A DNA stretch of 41,040 bases from Verrucomicrobiota bacterium (GTDB lineage: Bacteria > Verrucomicrobiota > Verrucomicrobiia > Chthoniobacterales > UBA10450). Position numbers and translations under genes: made by a program. Location of the stretch: the NCBI GenBank assembly GCA_003218135.1, contig QHNQ01000167.1:1-41040 (forward strand), given 5' to 3'. The notes under the pieces were generated by a model. It was not told the origin of the DNA and ran no database searches. It saw only the letters and a program-made list of their open reading frames with translations. This document shows, piece after piece, positions 18,017 through 25,870 of the stretch. Every line of letters begins with the position of its first letter. Position 1 is the stretch's first letter.

Positions 18017-18672
18017 CGCGTCACCTCGTGGGTTGTAAGTTCGCACTCGTGAGCCGGCGAGCTTTCCTGTGAATTGGACGTGAGCACATGGTTGGTATCG
18101 TTCCACAGCCGGATCGCGGGCTGGGACGGGCTGTTCTCGTAACTCAGTGCGCTCAGGCTCGCCGTGCCCAGCACGAGAGATCTGCCGTTAATTGGCTCAA
18201 TCCCGATCCAGCGTGTGGCCAACACTCGGAGAAAATGTCCGCTGGAAAAAAGCAGAACATCTCCAGCCACCGCGCGCACGCGGCTCACTACGCGATCAGC
18301 CCGCGCAGCGACTTGCTGCGGCGATTCGCCGCCCGGGCAGCCGTCGCGGAACAACTGCCAGTCCGGACGTTCTCGCAGGATGTCAACCGTGAGGCGGCCT
18401 TCGTACTCGCCATAATCCCATTCGACCAAGTCTCGGCCAGTTTCAGCTACGGATCCGAACCCGGCCAGCGCACATGTCCGCATGGCGCGCTGCAAGGGGC
18501 TGGTGAACACTTTCGCAAACTTGAGTCCGCTCAGGCGTTCTCCCAGCCGTCGCGCATTGCGCTCCCCGCGGTCAGTGAGCGGCAGATCAGTAAGACCGGT
18601 GTGTTGACCGGTGACTGTCCAAGCCGTTTCGCCGTGTCGGGCCAGGTAGACGATAGGGAAGCTGTTGCTCAT
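18013..18672 (-). CDS. Histidine phosphatase family (phosphoglycerate-mutase-like) protein
   Basis: 219 aa. The N-terminal YLARHGETAW carries the phosphorylated His in the RHG motif, and a second His is in LLFSSGHFLRVLATRW. Other family features are GLTDLPLTDRGERNARRLGERL, FTSPLQRAMRTC, and the proton-donor Glu region LVEWDYGEYEG. Members are cofactor-independent phosphatases or mutases acting on phospho-sugars or phosphoglycerate. Its place between glucokinase (3 nt gap) and transaldolase (4-nt overlap) suggests a phospho-sugar substrate, perhaps relieving sugar-phosphate build-up. GpmB-like mutase activity cannot be excluded. The start has AAGGAG upstream. Confidence 0.8.
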   Translation of the reverse strand: MSNSFPIVYLARHGETAWTVTGQHTGLTDLPLTDRGERNARRLGERLSGLKFAKVFTSPLQRAMRTCALAGFGSVAETGRDLVEWDYGEYEGRLTVDILRERPDWQLFRDGCPGGESPQQVAARADRVVSRVRAVAGDVLLFSSGHFLRVLATRWIGIEPINGRSLVLGTASLSALSYENSPSQPAIRLWNDTNHVLTSNSQESSPAHECELTTHEVTR

Positions 18673-18675
18673 GTA

Positions 18676-19674
18676 CTACTCCTTATGGTTTTTCAGGTTC
18701 TCAAGTCCGTAGGTCGCAGCTCCTACCAACGCCGCGCGTGTCGTGATGACGTGAACGGGCATGCGTGCCATCAGGTCTTTGAAGCGGCCTTTTCTTGTAA
18801 ACGTCTGCATGAACTGCGATTCCTGCAGCGCGCTCAAAAGGTGCAGGGCGATGCCGCCAGCCATGTAGATACCGCCTGTCGCAAGAACCTTCAGCGCCAG
18901 ATTGCCCGCTTCGCTGGCGAGAATCGAAACCAACATCTCGACGGTCGCCCGGCACAATTCACTTGGATTGTGCGGGTCAACGGCGGCATTCACGATTGCT
19001 TTCGTATGATCTTTGGCGGACGCGATCGATTGAGCAACTTCGGGCCTTTCCGTTATTTTCTCTTCATCGCGAAGATATTCGTAAATGTTGGGAACGCCGA
19101 TTCCGGAACAGACACGCTCGACTCCGACGTGACCGAAACGCGGCAGCAGGTACTCAAGCAAACGAATTTGCCGCTCCTCTGTCGGCGCGAAATCACAGTG
19201 CCCACCCTCGGAGCTGTGCGCCACATACTGTGAGTCATCCCAGGTGAGAAAGGATTCACCCAGACCCGTCCCCGGCGCGATGATTGCGATGGGGCCGTTC
19301 AGAACTGCCTCTCCTTTATTTAGTGTAAGCAGGTCGAGTGCACGCAAGACGGGCACTGCCCGCGCCACCGCTTCCAGGTCGTTCATAAGGTGGACGGACT
19401 TGAGATTCAAGTCCCTGGCGAGCGAGCTTTCATCCATCACCCAGGGCAAGTTGGTTGTTTTCACGTGCCCGTCGATCACTGGACCGGCGACATCAAACGA
19501 GGCAACGTCGACCGACATTTTTGCCCGCGAGAGAAACTCTGCGACCATGGCCTGCAGGCTGGGATAGTCGGCGCTATGAACTTCGGTCTCAGCCAGTGGT
19601 GCGTGCGGCCCCGATTTGCTCGAGTAGATCGCCAAGTCTGTTTTTGTACCGCCGATGTCGCCTGCAATCAGCAT
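18676..19674 (-). CDS. glk: Glucokinase
   Basis: Phosphorylates intracellular glucose with ATP, committing it to the array. At 332 aa it is an E. coli Glk-type protein (about 320 aa), not a ROK-type one. Visible are the ATP-binding GDIGGTKTDLAIYS at the N terminus, VASFDVAGPV, LMNDLEAVARAVP with the catalytic Asp, APGTGLGESFL and SSEGGHCDFAPTEE. The C terminus has GGIYMAGGIALH. The ATG has AGGAG 6 nt upstream. It lies 14 nt downstream of the sugar transporter, which fits delivery of unphosphorylated sugar. Confidence 0.93.
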   Translation of the reverse strand: MLIAGDIGGTKTDLAIYSSKSGPHAPLAETEVHSADYPSLQAMVAEFLSRAKMSVDVASFDVAGPVIDGHVKTTNLPWVMDESSLARDLNLKSVHLMNDLEAVARAVPVLRALDLLTLNKGEAVLNGPIAIIAPGTGLGESFLTWDDSQYVAHSSEGGHCDFAPTEERQIRLLEYLLPRFGHVGVERVCSGIGVPNIYEYLRDEEKITERPEVAQSIASAKDHTKAIVNAAVDPHNPSELCRATVEMLVSILASEAGNLALKVLATGGIYMAGGIALHLLSALQESQFMQTFTRKGRFKDLMARMPVHVITTRAALVGAATYGLENLKNHKE

Positions 19675-19688
19675 CGCTAACTCCTAAG

Positions 19689-21011
19689 TCAGTTGTAAGC
19701 GCTGACGTAACGTTCACTGTTTGGTTTCGATCCGTTCAATGCATAGAACAAGATGTACAAGTAGCAGATCACGGGCACAAAGAATGCGTGGTGAATGCCG
19801 ATATGATCCGCAATCGCCCCTTGAATAAGCGGCAGAATTGCACCACCCACGATAGCCATATTCAGAATGCCGGATGCATTTCCCGTCAGAGGCCCAAGCT
19901 CGGCCACTCCAAGACTAAAGATGCTCGGGAACACGATGGAGTTGAAGAATCCAACTGCAAGAATGCTCCACATGGCGACGTGCCCGCTGGTTAACATGGA
20001 AATGACGACGAGGGCTGCCGTGCAGAGCGCACATATGGCCAGGAGGTGCCCGGTTTTAATCCTGCGCAAAACCGCCGCTCCGAGAAAGCGCCCTACCATG
20101 GCGCCGCCCCAGTAGAACGAGACGTAACCTGCCGCAGTCTTTGCGGACAAACCCGCAATGTCCGCTTGGCCGAAATAGTTCACCAGGAAGCTTCCGATGG
20201 AGACTTCTGCGCCCACGTACGCGAAGATTCCGAGTGCGCCGAAGATCAGATTTGGATGTCTCCAGACTGAATCTCTGACCTTTTCTCCTGGACGGTATTC
20301 CACATGTTGGATCTTCGGCAGCTTGGACGCCGCGATCAGAACGGCGAGCAGCAACAACGCGACACCGATTACGATGTATGGCATCTTCACCGAGGCAGCC
20401 TCCTGCACGCGGTACAGATGCAGCGCCTGCGGCGAAAGCTGGCGTAACTCTTCAATCGCGAGCGGCACCGCATTGAGGATCAGCAGCCCTCCCAGTTTTG
20501 GAGCGATCGTGGTGCCGAGCGAGTTAAAGGCTTGCGTCAGATCCAACCGGCTCGAGGCCGTTGCCGGTTTGCCGAGAACCACCACGTACGGGTTTGCCGC
20601 TACCTGCAGACCGGTGATGCCCGCTGCAAGAACAATGAGCGCCCCCAGAAACAGCGGGAACGACGCAAAGGACGCGGCCGGCAGAAACAAAAACGCACCC
20701 ACGGCCATGCTCAGCAAGCCAGCCACCATGGTCTTCTGATAACCAATCGCGTTCACGATCTTCGACCATGGAATCGAAAACAAAAAATACGCCGAGAAGA
20801 ACGCAAACTGGATCAGCATCACTCGCGCGTAACTGAGTTCAAAGATCGACTTCAGGTGCGGCACCAGAATGTCGTTCAGAGAAGTGATAAAACCCCACAT
20901 GAAAAACAATGTGGTGACGATAGCGAGTGGACGTGTGTAGTTTTCAGCAATCGTAACCGGCGAAGCATTTTGTATTGCCGATGAGCTCGTTGTCATTTCT
21001 GGACTCGCCAT
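19689..21011 (-). CDS. FHS-family sugar/proton symporter (FucP/GluP-like MFS)
   Basis: About 440 aa from the ATG at 21011, which has GAGGT upstream. A longer frame to 21326 exists, but that part is out-of-frame sequence of the adjacent porin remnant and has no membrane character. Twelve hydrophobic segments are apparent, beginning with PLAIVTTLFFMWGFITSLND, the FHS hallmark. Others include SAYFLFSIPWSKIV, GLQVAANPYV and LTQAFNSLGTTIAPKLGG. Family members import glucose, galactose or fucose with protons. With glucokinase 14 nt downstream, glucose is the likely substrate. It is the first intact gene of the array. Confidence 0.9.
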   Translation of the reverse strand: MASPEMTTSSSAIQNASPVTIAENYTRPLAIVTTLFFMWGFITSLNDILVPHLKSIFELSYARVMLIQFAFFSAYFLFSIPWSKIVNAIGYQKTMVAGLLSMAVGAFLFLPAASFASFPLFLGALIVLAAGITGLQVAANPYVVVLGKPATASSRLDLTQAFNSLGTTIAPKLGGLLILNAVPLAIEELRQLSPQALHLYRVQEAASVKMPYIVIGVALLLLAVLIAASKLPKIQHVEYRPGEKVRDSVWRHPNLIFGALGIFAYVGAEVSIGSFLVNYFGQADIAGLSAKTAAGYVSFYWGGAMVGRFLGAAVLRRIKTGHLLAICALCTAALVVISMLTSGHVAMWSILAVGFFNSIVFPSIFSLGVAELGPLTGNASGILNMAIVGGAILPLIQGAIADHIGIHHAFFVPVICYLYILFYALNGSKPNSERYVSAYN

Positions 21012-21028
21012 TTCTCTGACCTCTGGTT

Positions 21029-21420
21029 CTACCACCACGTTTCCGCTTGCACTCCATACGTAAGGCCGTCCGTCCGATTCTGGAAGGGAATCCCGCCCAC
21101 TAATCCGCGCAGTCCATCGGACCAATTCGCGTAAGTCAAGAATGCGCGGAGCACTGGGCGGCTGAAGAACTGGCGGCCAGCGCCAATTTGAGGCGCGATG
21201 GTGAATTTGCGCAGCCAGCCGTCGAATTGGCCAGTGCTGCTGTGAGTATGGTCGAAGCCTCCCTCGAACGCCAACGACAGATACTTGGTAAAGAAGACCT
21301 CCGGGCGCCCGCCGAACGATACCCACTGATCCCAGCCGTGTACCGGATTACCGTCCCGAGTCCGCTGATAGATAAAGATCGGCATTAAGGCGAACTTGTC
21401 ATGCAGGTGCCATCGCAGCC
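21029..21420 (-). pseudogene. C-terminal remnant of a LamB/maltoporin-type carbohydrate porin
   Basis: The minus strand encodes the last ~125 residues of an outer-membrane carbohydrate porin. Amphipathic beta-strands alternate in WVSFGGRPEVFFTKYLSLAF, EGGFDHTHSS, GWLRKFTIAPQIGAG and RPVLRAFLTYANW, and the chain ends in GLTYGVQAETWW, an aromatic terminus typical of LamB. Family members are about 400-450 aa with a signal peptide. Here the frame upstream loses porin character near 21400 and runs into LLQALDLGLRLLQEI-type sequence, so roughly the first two thirds are deleted. It lies 17 nt upstream of the sugar transporter and was probably the first gene of the array. Confidence 0.8.
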
Positions 21421-21489
21421 GACCTATGATCTCTTGCAGGAGGCGGAGACCAAGATCGAGGGCTTGGAGCAGCAATTAGGCGCTTCTAC

Positions 21490-22290
21490 TTAACGCGCAT
21501 CGTGGCCTGTCCTCTGCGTTCGTTCGAAATCGCTGATCTTTTTTTGCTGCTCGGGGCTTAGAATCTTGTAGATTTTGGATTGCATGCGAGCGTTGGCGAC
21601 GATCAATTTTCCCAACACAGTTGCTTCCGTGTCAGCCAGGCTCTTCATCTCGCTCTCGCTCATGCGCTCACTGCCGATTGCAAAAAACTTCTCTCGTGTA
21701 ATTCGAAACTGTGACATCAAAGGCTCAAGCCTATGTTGTTCCCGCACCATCACTTGCTGGATAGCGTCAATTTGGGATGGCGTCAAACCGAGGTACTCAG
21801 CCATGGAAGGGTTGAGTTGCAACGATGAAAAGGGCAACGCCACCACCACGGCTTCGTTTTCTTGCGTGAGATCCGGGCTGGCCTGAAGCGTTGGAATGTT
21901 CGCCGAATCCTGTTCCTCCATTTCACGCCACAGACTGACCAGTTCAAACTGCATTTGGACCAGCTGATATTGCTGTGCACTTATCTCTCTCCCCTGATCT
22001 GTGGTTAGTTCGCCACGTTTAATAGCGTCGGCAATAGCAGCAAGCGTGCCAGAGAACTTCTCCGTAATTGCAATCAATATAGAGTCAAAGTCCTGCGACG
22101 CTTGCTTCGGATCGTTCGCCAGAACACCGGGATCTGTTTGCACATTCGGGGACGCTGAGTCCTCAACGGGAGTAACAAGCAATTGACCGCTTCCAGTGTG
22201 AACATTCGTTTCGCCCTCGGCGCCAGCCGCAAGCGCACCTGGCACGACACTAACCAATACGAGTATCGAAACAAATAACTTCGTCTTCAT
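21490..22290 (-). CDS. Periplasmic LTxxQ-motif (Spy/CpxP-like) protein
   Basis: 266 aa from the ATG at 22290, chosen because it begins a clear signal peptide (KTKLFVSILVLVSVVPGALA) with AAAGG upstream; the frame extends 16 codons further to 22338. The mature protein is mostly helical. It contains LGLTPSQIDAIQQVM and, near the C terminus, KIYKILSPEQQKKISDF, the L(T/S)xxQ repeats seen in Spy/CpxP/heavy-metal-resistance proteins. Those act as periplasmic chaperones or stress sensors. The protein is longer than CpxP (about 165 aa), and its first 100 residues are unassigned. It follows a collapsed efflux locus, so it may have been associated with envelope stress. Confidence 0.6.
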   Translation of the reverse strand: MKTKLFVSILVLVSVVPGALAAGAEGETNVHTGSGQLLVTPVEDSASPNVQTDPGVLANDPKQASQDFDSILIAITEKFSGTLAAIADAIKRGELTTDQGREISAQQYQLVQMQFELVSLWREMEEQDSANIPTLQASPDLTQENEAVVVALPFSSLQLNPSMAEYLGLTPSQIDAIQQVMVREQHRLEPLMSQFRITREKFFAIGSERMSESEMKSLADTEATVLGKLIVANARMQSKIYKILSPEQQKKISDFERTQRTGHDAR

Positions 22291-22345
22291 TGTCAAACTG
22301 CCTTTCTTTACGTCTACCTCTCCAAAATCTTTTGTCATTTCGCCA

Positions 22346-22423
22346 CTACTGCTGCCATCCGCCGCCGAGAGCCTGGTAAAGCTGCACGAGTGCTAGGCGT
22401 TCGCTGAGCTGCGCCTCCGTCTG
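22346..22423 (-). pseudogene. C-terminal tail of a NodT-type outer-membrane efflux factor
   Basis: In the frame shifted relative to the upstream adaptor fragment, the minus strand reads QTEAQLSERLALVQLYQALG, followed by GGWQQ and a stop. The (A/V)xLYxALGGGW ending is the hallmark C terminus of RND outer-membrane lipoproteins (NodT/OprM family). Only the last 25 codons remain, joined directly to the truncated adaptor. Confidence 0.75.
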
Positions 22424-23160
22424 CCAGAATCATCTGCAACTGAATTCGCGAAGCGTGTGTCAACCAGTCCACGTTGTGCTGAGCGCCGCCATCCGCCATG
22501 CGCAGATATTCCTGTTCACTGATTGGAAAATAAACTTTGATCGGATTGACCTGTGAAACCGAGGTGAGCACCGCGGATGGGCCCACAAGATTGCCCACCT
22601 GCACCGTAGTGATTCCGGCGATTCCGTCGACCAGCGAAACGACTCTCGTGTAGCCCAAATTCAACTGAGCCTGTTCGACTGCCGCCTGATCGGCCTCGAC
22701 TGCTGCCTTCGCCCCGCGGAGCGACTGCGTGTCGGTATCAAGCTGACCCTGGGGGATGGCGTGAGCTTCCGCCTCCGGAATGTCGCGCTTTACGTTCAGG
22801 TCAGCGTTGGCCACCTGCGCCTCCTCCTGTGCCAGTTGCCCTTTAGCTTGATCGAGCGCTGCTTGGAATGGGCGGGGGTCGATCTCAAAAAGAACTCGAC
22901 CCTTCTTGACGTATGCCCCTTCCCGATAATCCTGACGAATCAGGTAACCGCTCACCTGAGGCTGAATCTGCGCGTTGACATATCCTTCAGTCGTTCCTAC
23001 CCACTCGCCTATAACGGGCACGGTCCGTTGAACGACAGGTGCGACTTCGACCACCGGCGGCGGAGGCGGGGCCGAAGCTCGCACCCTTACTGTTGTTGCA
23101 GCCCAGTACATTCAGCAGCAACACCGCACTCATTAATCCTGCACATGTCCGCTTTATCAT
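22424..23160 (-). pseudogene. Truncated, frameshifted RND efflux adaptor (AcrA/MFP) lipoprotein
   Basis: The original start is the ATG at 23160. It opens a lipoprotein signal peptide, MIKRTCAGLMSAVLLLNVLG with the lipobox Cys as residue 21. Around 23075-23085 the frame shifts: adaptor sequence resumes in another frame as SAPPPPPVVEVAPVVQRTVP. It continues with QPQVSGYLIRQDYREGAYVK, LFEIDPRPFQAALDQAKGQL, the hairpin, and VGNLVGPSAVLTSVSQVNPI. It stops being adaptor-like after QLQMILADGG, about 230 residues into a family of about 390. There it meets the outer-membrane-factor tail. The inner-membrane pump gene that should lie between is absent. Translation from internal starts could still give a soluble fragment. 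Confidence 0.8.
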
Positions 23161-23650
23161 TATTTTTCCCTGAATCGCTTCGCTGACGCGCCTGAGCCGT
23201 GACGCTGCTCGGCTAGTTGTGTATGTGGCCCGAAGGTCGTCCGCTCGTCAGGCGCGTCAGTCAGGCGATTCCATTTCCTTCGTTCCAATCCGTCATCTCC
23301 ACTAGGAAGGTGACCCATCTGCCATATTTCGCAAACGCAACTTGCATGCCAAAGCCGGGACGTTGCTAGACCTCGCCGAATGAACGACTTTTTCTGGCCG
23401 TCCGCCACGCACCATGTCGAAGAGGTCGAAAGTGTCGAGACAGCCGAATTACTCGACAGCCGAATTCGCTAAGAGAGTGGCGGGCATACGCCTAATCGCT
23501 TGAGAAAACGAAGAGAGGAACGAATCTCGGCGGTGAGATTTCTTGGCAAATGGATTGCGACATTCGAGTCGAGCGAACGAGCTGGCCGAGAGAAAGGGGC
23601 TGGGTTCGCCTGCGCTACGCCACGAAGTGGTCTGGTCAAAGGAATAGCGT
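23161..23650. other. Intergenic region with 9-bp repeats
   Basis: About 490 bp separate the divergent adaptor pseudogene and the small CxxC gene. It contains the degenerate 9-bp tandem repeat at 23413-23439. No convincing protein-coding frame, RNA gene or strong promoter was seen; any regulator that once sat upstream of the efflux adaptor is no longer recognisable. Confidence 0.4.
23413..23439 (+). repeat. Degenerate 9-bp tandem repeat, three units
   Basis: Units catgtcgaa, gaggtcgaa and agtgtcgag share the core GTCGAR at the same register. Related arrays are at 26767-26793 and 32659-32694, also in gene-free spacers. Confidence 0.55.
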
Positions 23651-23812
23651 GTGGAATTTAAAGAGTACGACTTTACACGGAATCCCGTCGTGAAGAATCA
23701 CGTCTTCTTCCTGGAATCGAAGTGTGCGTCCTGTGGTTTTTCGATTCTGGCACGCTCAATCGAAGAATTGGTCGAACTCGAAGAACTGCACCGAACGCAA
23801 TGTGCTGCTTGA
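23651..23812 (+). CDS. Small CxxC protein (53 aa)
   Basis: A GTG at 23651 with AAAGGA 7 nt upstream opens a 53-codon frame ending at TGA 23810-23812. The protein has an acidic, compact composition with SKCASCGFSILARSIEELVE, then LEELHRTQC, giving the pattern C-x2-C ... H-x3-C that would suit a single zinc-binding knuckle. I believe similar short proteins occur in Acidobacteria but can name no function. It ends 10 nt before the ATG of the secreted protein that follows, so the two may be co-transcribed. Confidence 0.6.
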   Translation: MEFKEYDFTRNPVVKNHVFFLESKCASCGFSILARSIEELVELEELHRTQCAA

Positions 23813-23822
23813 CAGGGCAAGC

Positions 23823-24470
23823 ATGGGAGCGAATGTGTTGAATTGCAGAATTGTGAACATACTCACATTTATTATGGTGATCATCCCGCGGCCTGAGCTG
23901 AGCCACGCTAATTTCGTGCACGTCTCCAGGTTGGCTGATGCGCGCATTCACGATTTCATGGACGATGTAGATCCCGACGATACTGAGGATTGCTTTTCAC
24001 TGGGCGAGCTCGATATTGACTTCCGTACCGATAACAATGGCCCACCCAATATAGGTGTGGTATTGACCGATCCTCGTGGACGCAGGATTGGCTTTGACCC
24101 GCTTACCAAACGCGCCTGGGATGCATTACCGGTGGCGCAAGGTTACGTCAATTGCGACGATCTGGGCGGTGCGGATACCTGCCGAGGAATACTCCAGGTA
24201 TGCGGGCCTGTGACCGGAACCTACAGGCTTGAAGTAATTGCCCAGCAAACAACAGCCTACAACGTGAGTGTCCTTGCCCGGAGTAGAGAAGTTCTTGACG
24301 GCAATAGGCTTCAGTCCCAGTTTTCGAAAACTGATTTGAACAATCTGGCAATTCGAAAGCGATCCCGAGAAATTGTCTTGCTCCACTATTCGCGTGATCC
24401 GCAAGAGAACGTAACCGCCCAGTTGCAGCAAGGCCATGAGTCGCTTACTCGTTTGTCATCATCTGATTAA
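23823..24470 (+). CDS. Secreted or membrane-anchored protein of unknown function
   Basis: 215 aa from the ATG at 23823, which has AGGG upstream; the frame continues upstream only as the shadow of the CxxC gene. Residues about 10-26 (IVNILTFIMVIIPRPEL) form a hydrophobic signal peptide or anchor. The mature part includes GVVLTDPRGRRIGFDPLTKR, and CRGILQVCGPVTGTYRLEV, which reads like a beta-sandwich segment of the type found in extracellular accessory domains. Cysteines in VNCDD, DTCRG and QVCGP may form disulfides. No catalytic motif is visible. It lies 31 nt upstream of the DACNV-like gene. Confidence 0.6.
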   Translation: MGANVLNCRIVNILTFIMVIIPRPELSHANFVHVSRLADARIHDFMDDVDPDDTEDCFSLGELDIDFRTDNNGPPNIGVVLTDPRGRRIGFDPLTKRAWDALPVAQGYVNCDDLGGADTCRGILQVCGPVTGTYRLEVIAQQTTAYNVSVLARSREVLDGNRLQSQFSKTDLNNLAIRKRSREIVLLHYSRDPQENVTAQLQQGHESLTRLSSSD

Positions 24471-24501
24471 GGAAATCATCCTGACTCGTCGGATCGTTCT
24501 C

Positions 24502-25851
24502 ATGCCAGAACGGACTCGTGCTCCTGCTTTTATCGATGGCCTCTACGGAAAACTCGTCGAAGGCGGAATCAATTACTTCTTTCCTTCGGCGAACTTGCAA
24601 GCGATCGAAACGGGTCTGGAGCCTGCCGCTTGCGGCATGACCAATAGTTCTGATCAGACCTCATTAGACTTGTGTTGGCTCGGATCTCGCTACTCCCTGA
24701 CTCGCAACGAACCCTTCTCCACTGAAGAACTAAAGTTGTTGAAAGGGATCGGAGCCGTCCTGGACTCTCGCTACAGGACGATCGCGGACACCGATCGCGT
24801 AGAAAAACGGTTCGAGCTTTTTCGTGGACTCCCGGAGGATCGATATGTTTCAGCTTGCATTGATGGCGATCCATACGCGCAGGAAATTTGGCAAGGGCCA
24901 GACCGGGTAGAAGATACGATTGAAGTTCTTCGGACCAGCTCTCTTAGCACATACGAAAACCGGCGTATCTCGACGGGCGCGCTGCTATTCGGCAAATACC
25001 CCGATCCGTGCCATGAGCCGCCGGTCACGCCTGTCGGCGCATTGCGCTATTCTCCCGCGGTCACCTCAATTCGCAGTTTCTATCGTCTCTGTGATGGGCT
25101 GCAGACACTCGCGCTGGTAGACCAGAATGGATTCCTCGCAGAAATCGTCGATGTCGAGGAATGGGCTCGCCCTTTCGCCGACACTAATCTTCCCGTCCCA
25201 CCACCGGCGAGGTATAAGACGCACGCGAGGGCGACCCTGTGCGGCGGACATGTTTGCATGATTCTTACTCCCAACGGAGAGATGAAGATCTTCGCTGACG
25301 GCGTTCAGGTTTTCCACTTCCTGGATGGCCGATGGAGACTTACAGACGCCCAGCGTAAATACGACCTTTGGAAGGAGGCCATCCGCGACACAGAACTGGC
25401 AGAACGTTTGTTTACTACCGCCTTGAATCTCGCAGAGGATCGTCGCGGTGGCTTGTTGGTTGTGCTGGACGACCCAGAGATGGCCGCAAGCCTTGTCTCG
25501 CGGACTGATTTACTTACGTCACTTCCCAATCATGGCCAACACGCGGTCGCAGGCGCAAAAGACCAATTTCATTACCTGTTGCACCAGAAGCGCATCATGG
25601 ATGTCCCGAGTGCCGTGCTGGAGACTGTGGCCAGGATCGACGGAGGAATCGTTCTGGATTCTCAATCCAACCTGCTCGCCTTCGGGGCCATCCTACGACA
25701 CCCGGACTTGACCGATGTGTTTCCCGAGACCATCGAGGGCGGTCGTACTACCGCGGCCATCTCTGCTTCACGATTTGGAAATGTACTCAAAATCAGTGAA
25801 GACGGACTAATTTCATTCTTTCAAAATGGCAGGTGCATCTGGGATATATAA
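24502..25851 (+). CDS. DACNV-like protein with a C-terminal diadenylate-cyclase-like domain
   Basis: 449 aa from the ATG at 24502; upstream in-frame codons to 24436 overlap the preceding gene, and the RBS is weak in either case. Residues 1 to about 330 resemble the putative sensor module named DACNV (VLRTSSLSTYENRRISTGAL is the best-conserved stretch). The last 70 residues look like a DisA_N/DAC fold: DGGIVLDSQSNLLAFGA corresponds to the DGA motif. EGGRTTAAISASRFGNVLKI then ISEDGLISFFQNG corresponds to the GTRHR helix and final strands. The catalytic/nucleotide-binding RHR is RTT here (residues 415-417), so c-di-AMP synthesis is doubtful and ligand binding or signalling is more likely. The family call is from motif memory. 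Confidence 0.6.
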   Translation: MPERTRAPAFIDGLYGKLVEGGINYFFPSANLQAIETGLEPAACGMTNSSDQTSLDLCWLGSRYSLTRNEPFSTEELKLLKGIGAVLDSRYRTIADTDRVEKRFELFRGLPEDRYVSACIDGDPYAQEIWQGPDRVEDTIEVLRTSSLSTYENRRISTGALLFGKYPDPCHEPPVTPVGALRYSPAVTSIRSFYRLCDGLQTLALVDQNGFLAEIVDVEEWARPFADTNLPVPPPARYKTHARATLCGGHVCMILTPNGEMKIFADGVQVFHFLDGRWRLTDAQRKYDLWKEAIRDTELAERLFTTALNLAEDRRGGLLVVLDDPEMAASLVSRTDLLTSLPNHGQHAVAGAKDQFHYLLHQKRIMDVPSAVLETVARIDGGIVLDSQSNLLAFGAILRHPDLTDVFPETIEGGRTTAAISASRFGNVLKISEDGLISFFQNGRCIWDI

Positions 25852-25870
25852 CGAAAAACGCTTATTATCT

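Noticed and set aside
18088-19233. Plus-strand open frame of 381 aa
   Set aside because: It lies entirely opposite the histidine phosphatase and glucokinase genes, both with intact catalytic motifs; composition (His/Arg/Gln rich) is that of a shadow frame.
21012-21326. N-terminal extension of the sugar symporter
   Set aside because: These codons overlap the porin remnant in another frame and have no membrane or signal character; the ATG at 21011 has a proper ribosome binding site and begins just before the first FHS helix.
23160-23408. 82-aa minus-strand frame upstream of the efflux adaptor as a possible regulator
   Set aside because: No helix-turn-helix pattern can be read, and no clear ribosome binding site precedes it.
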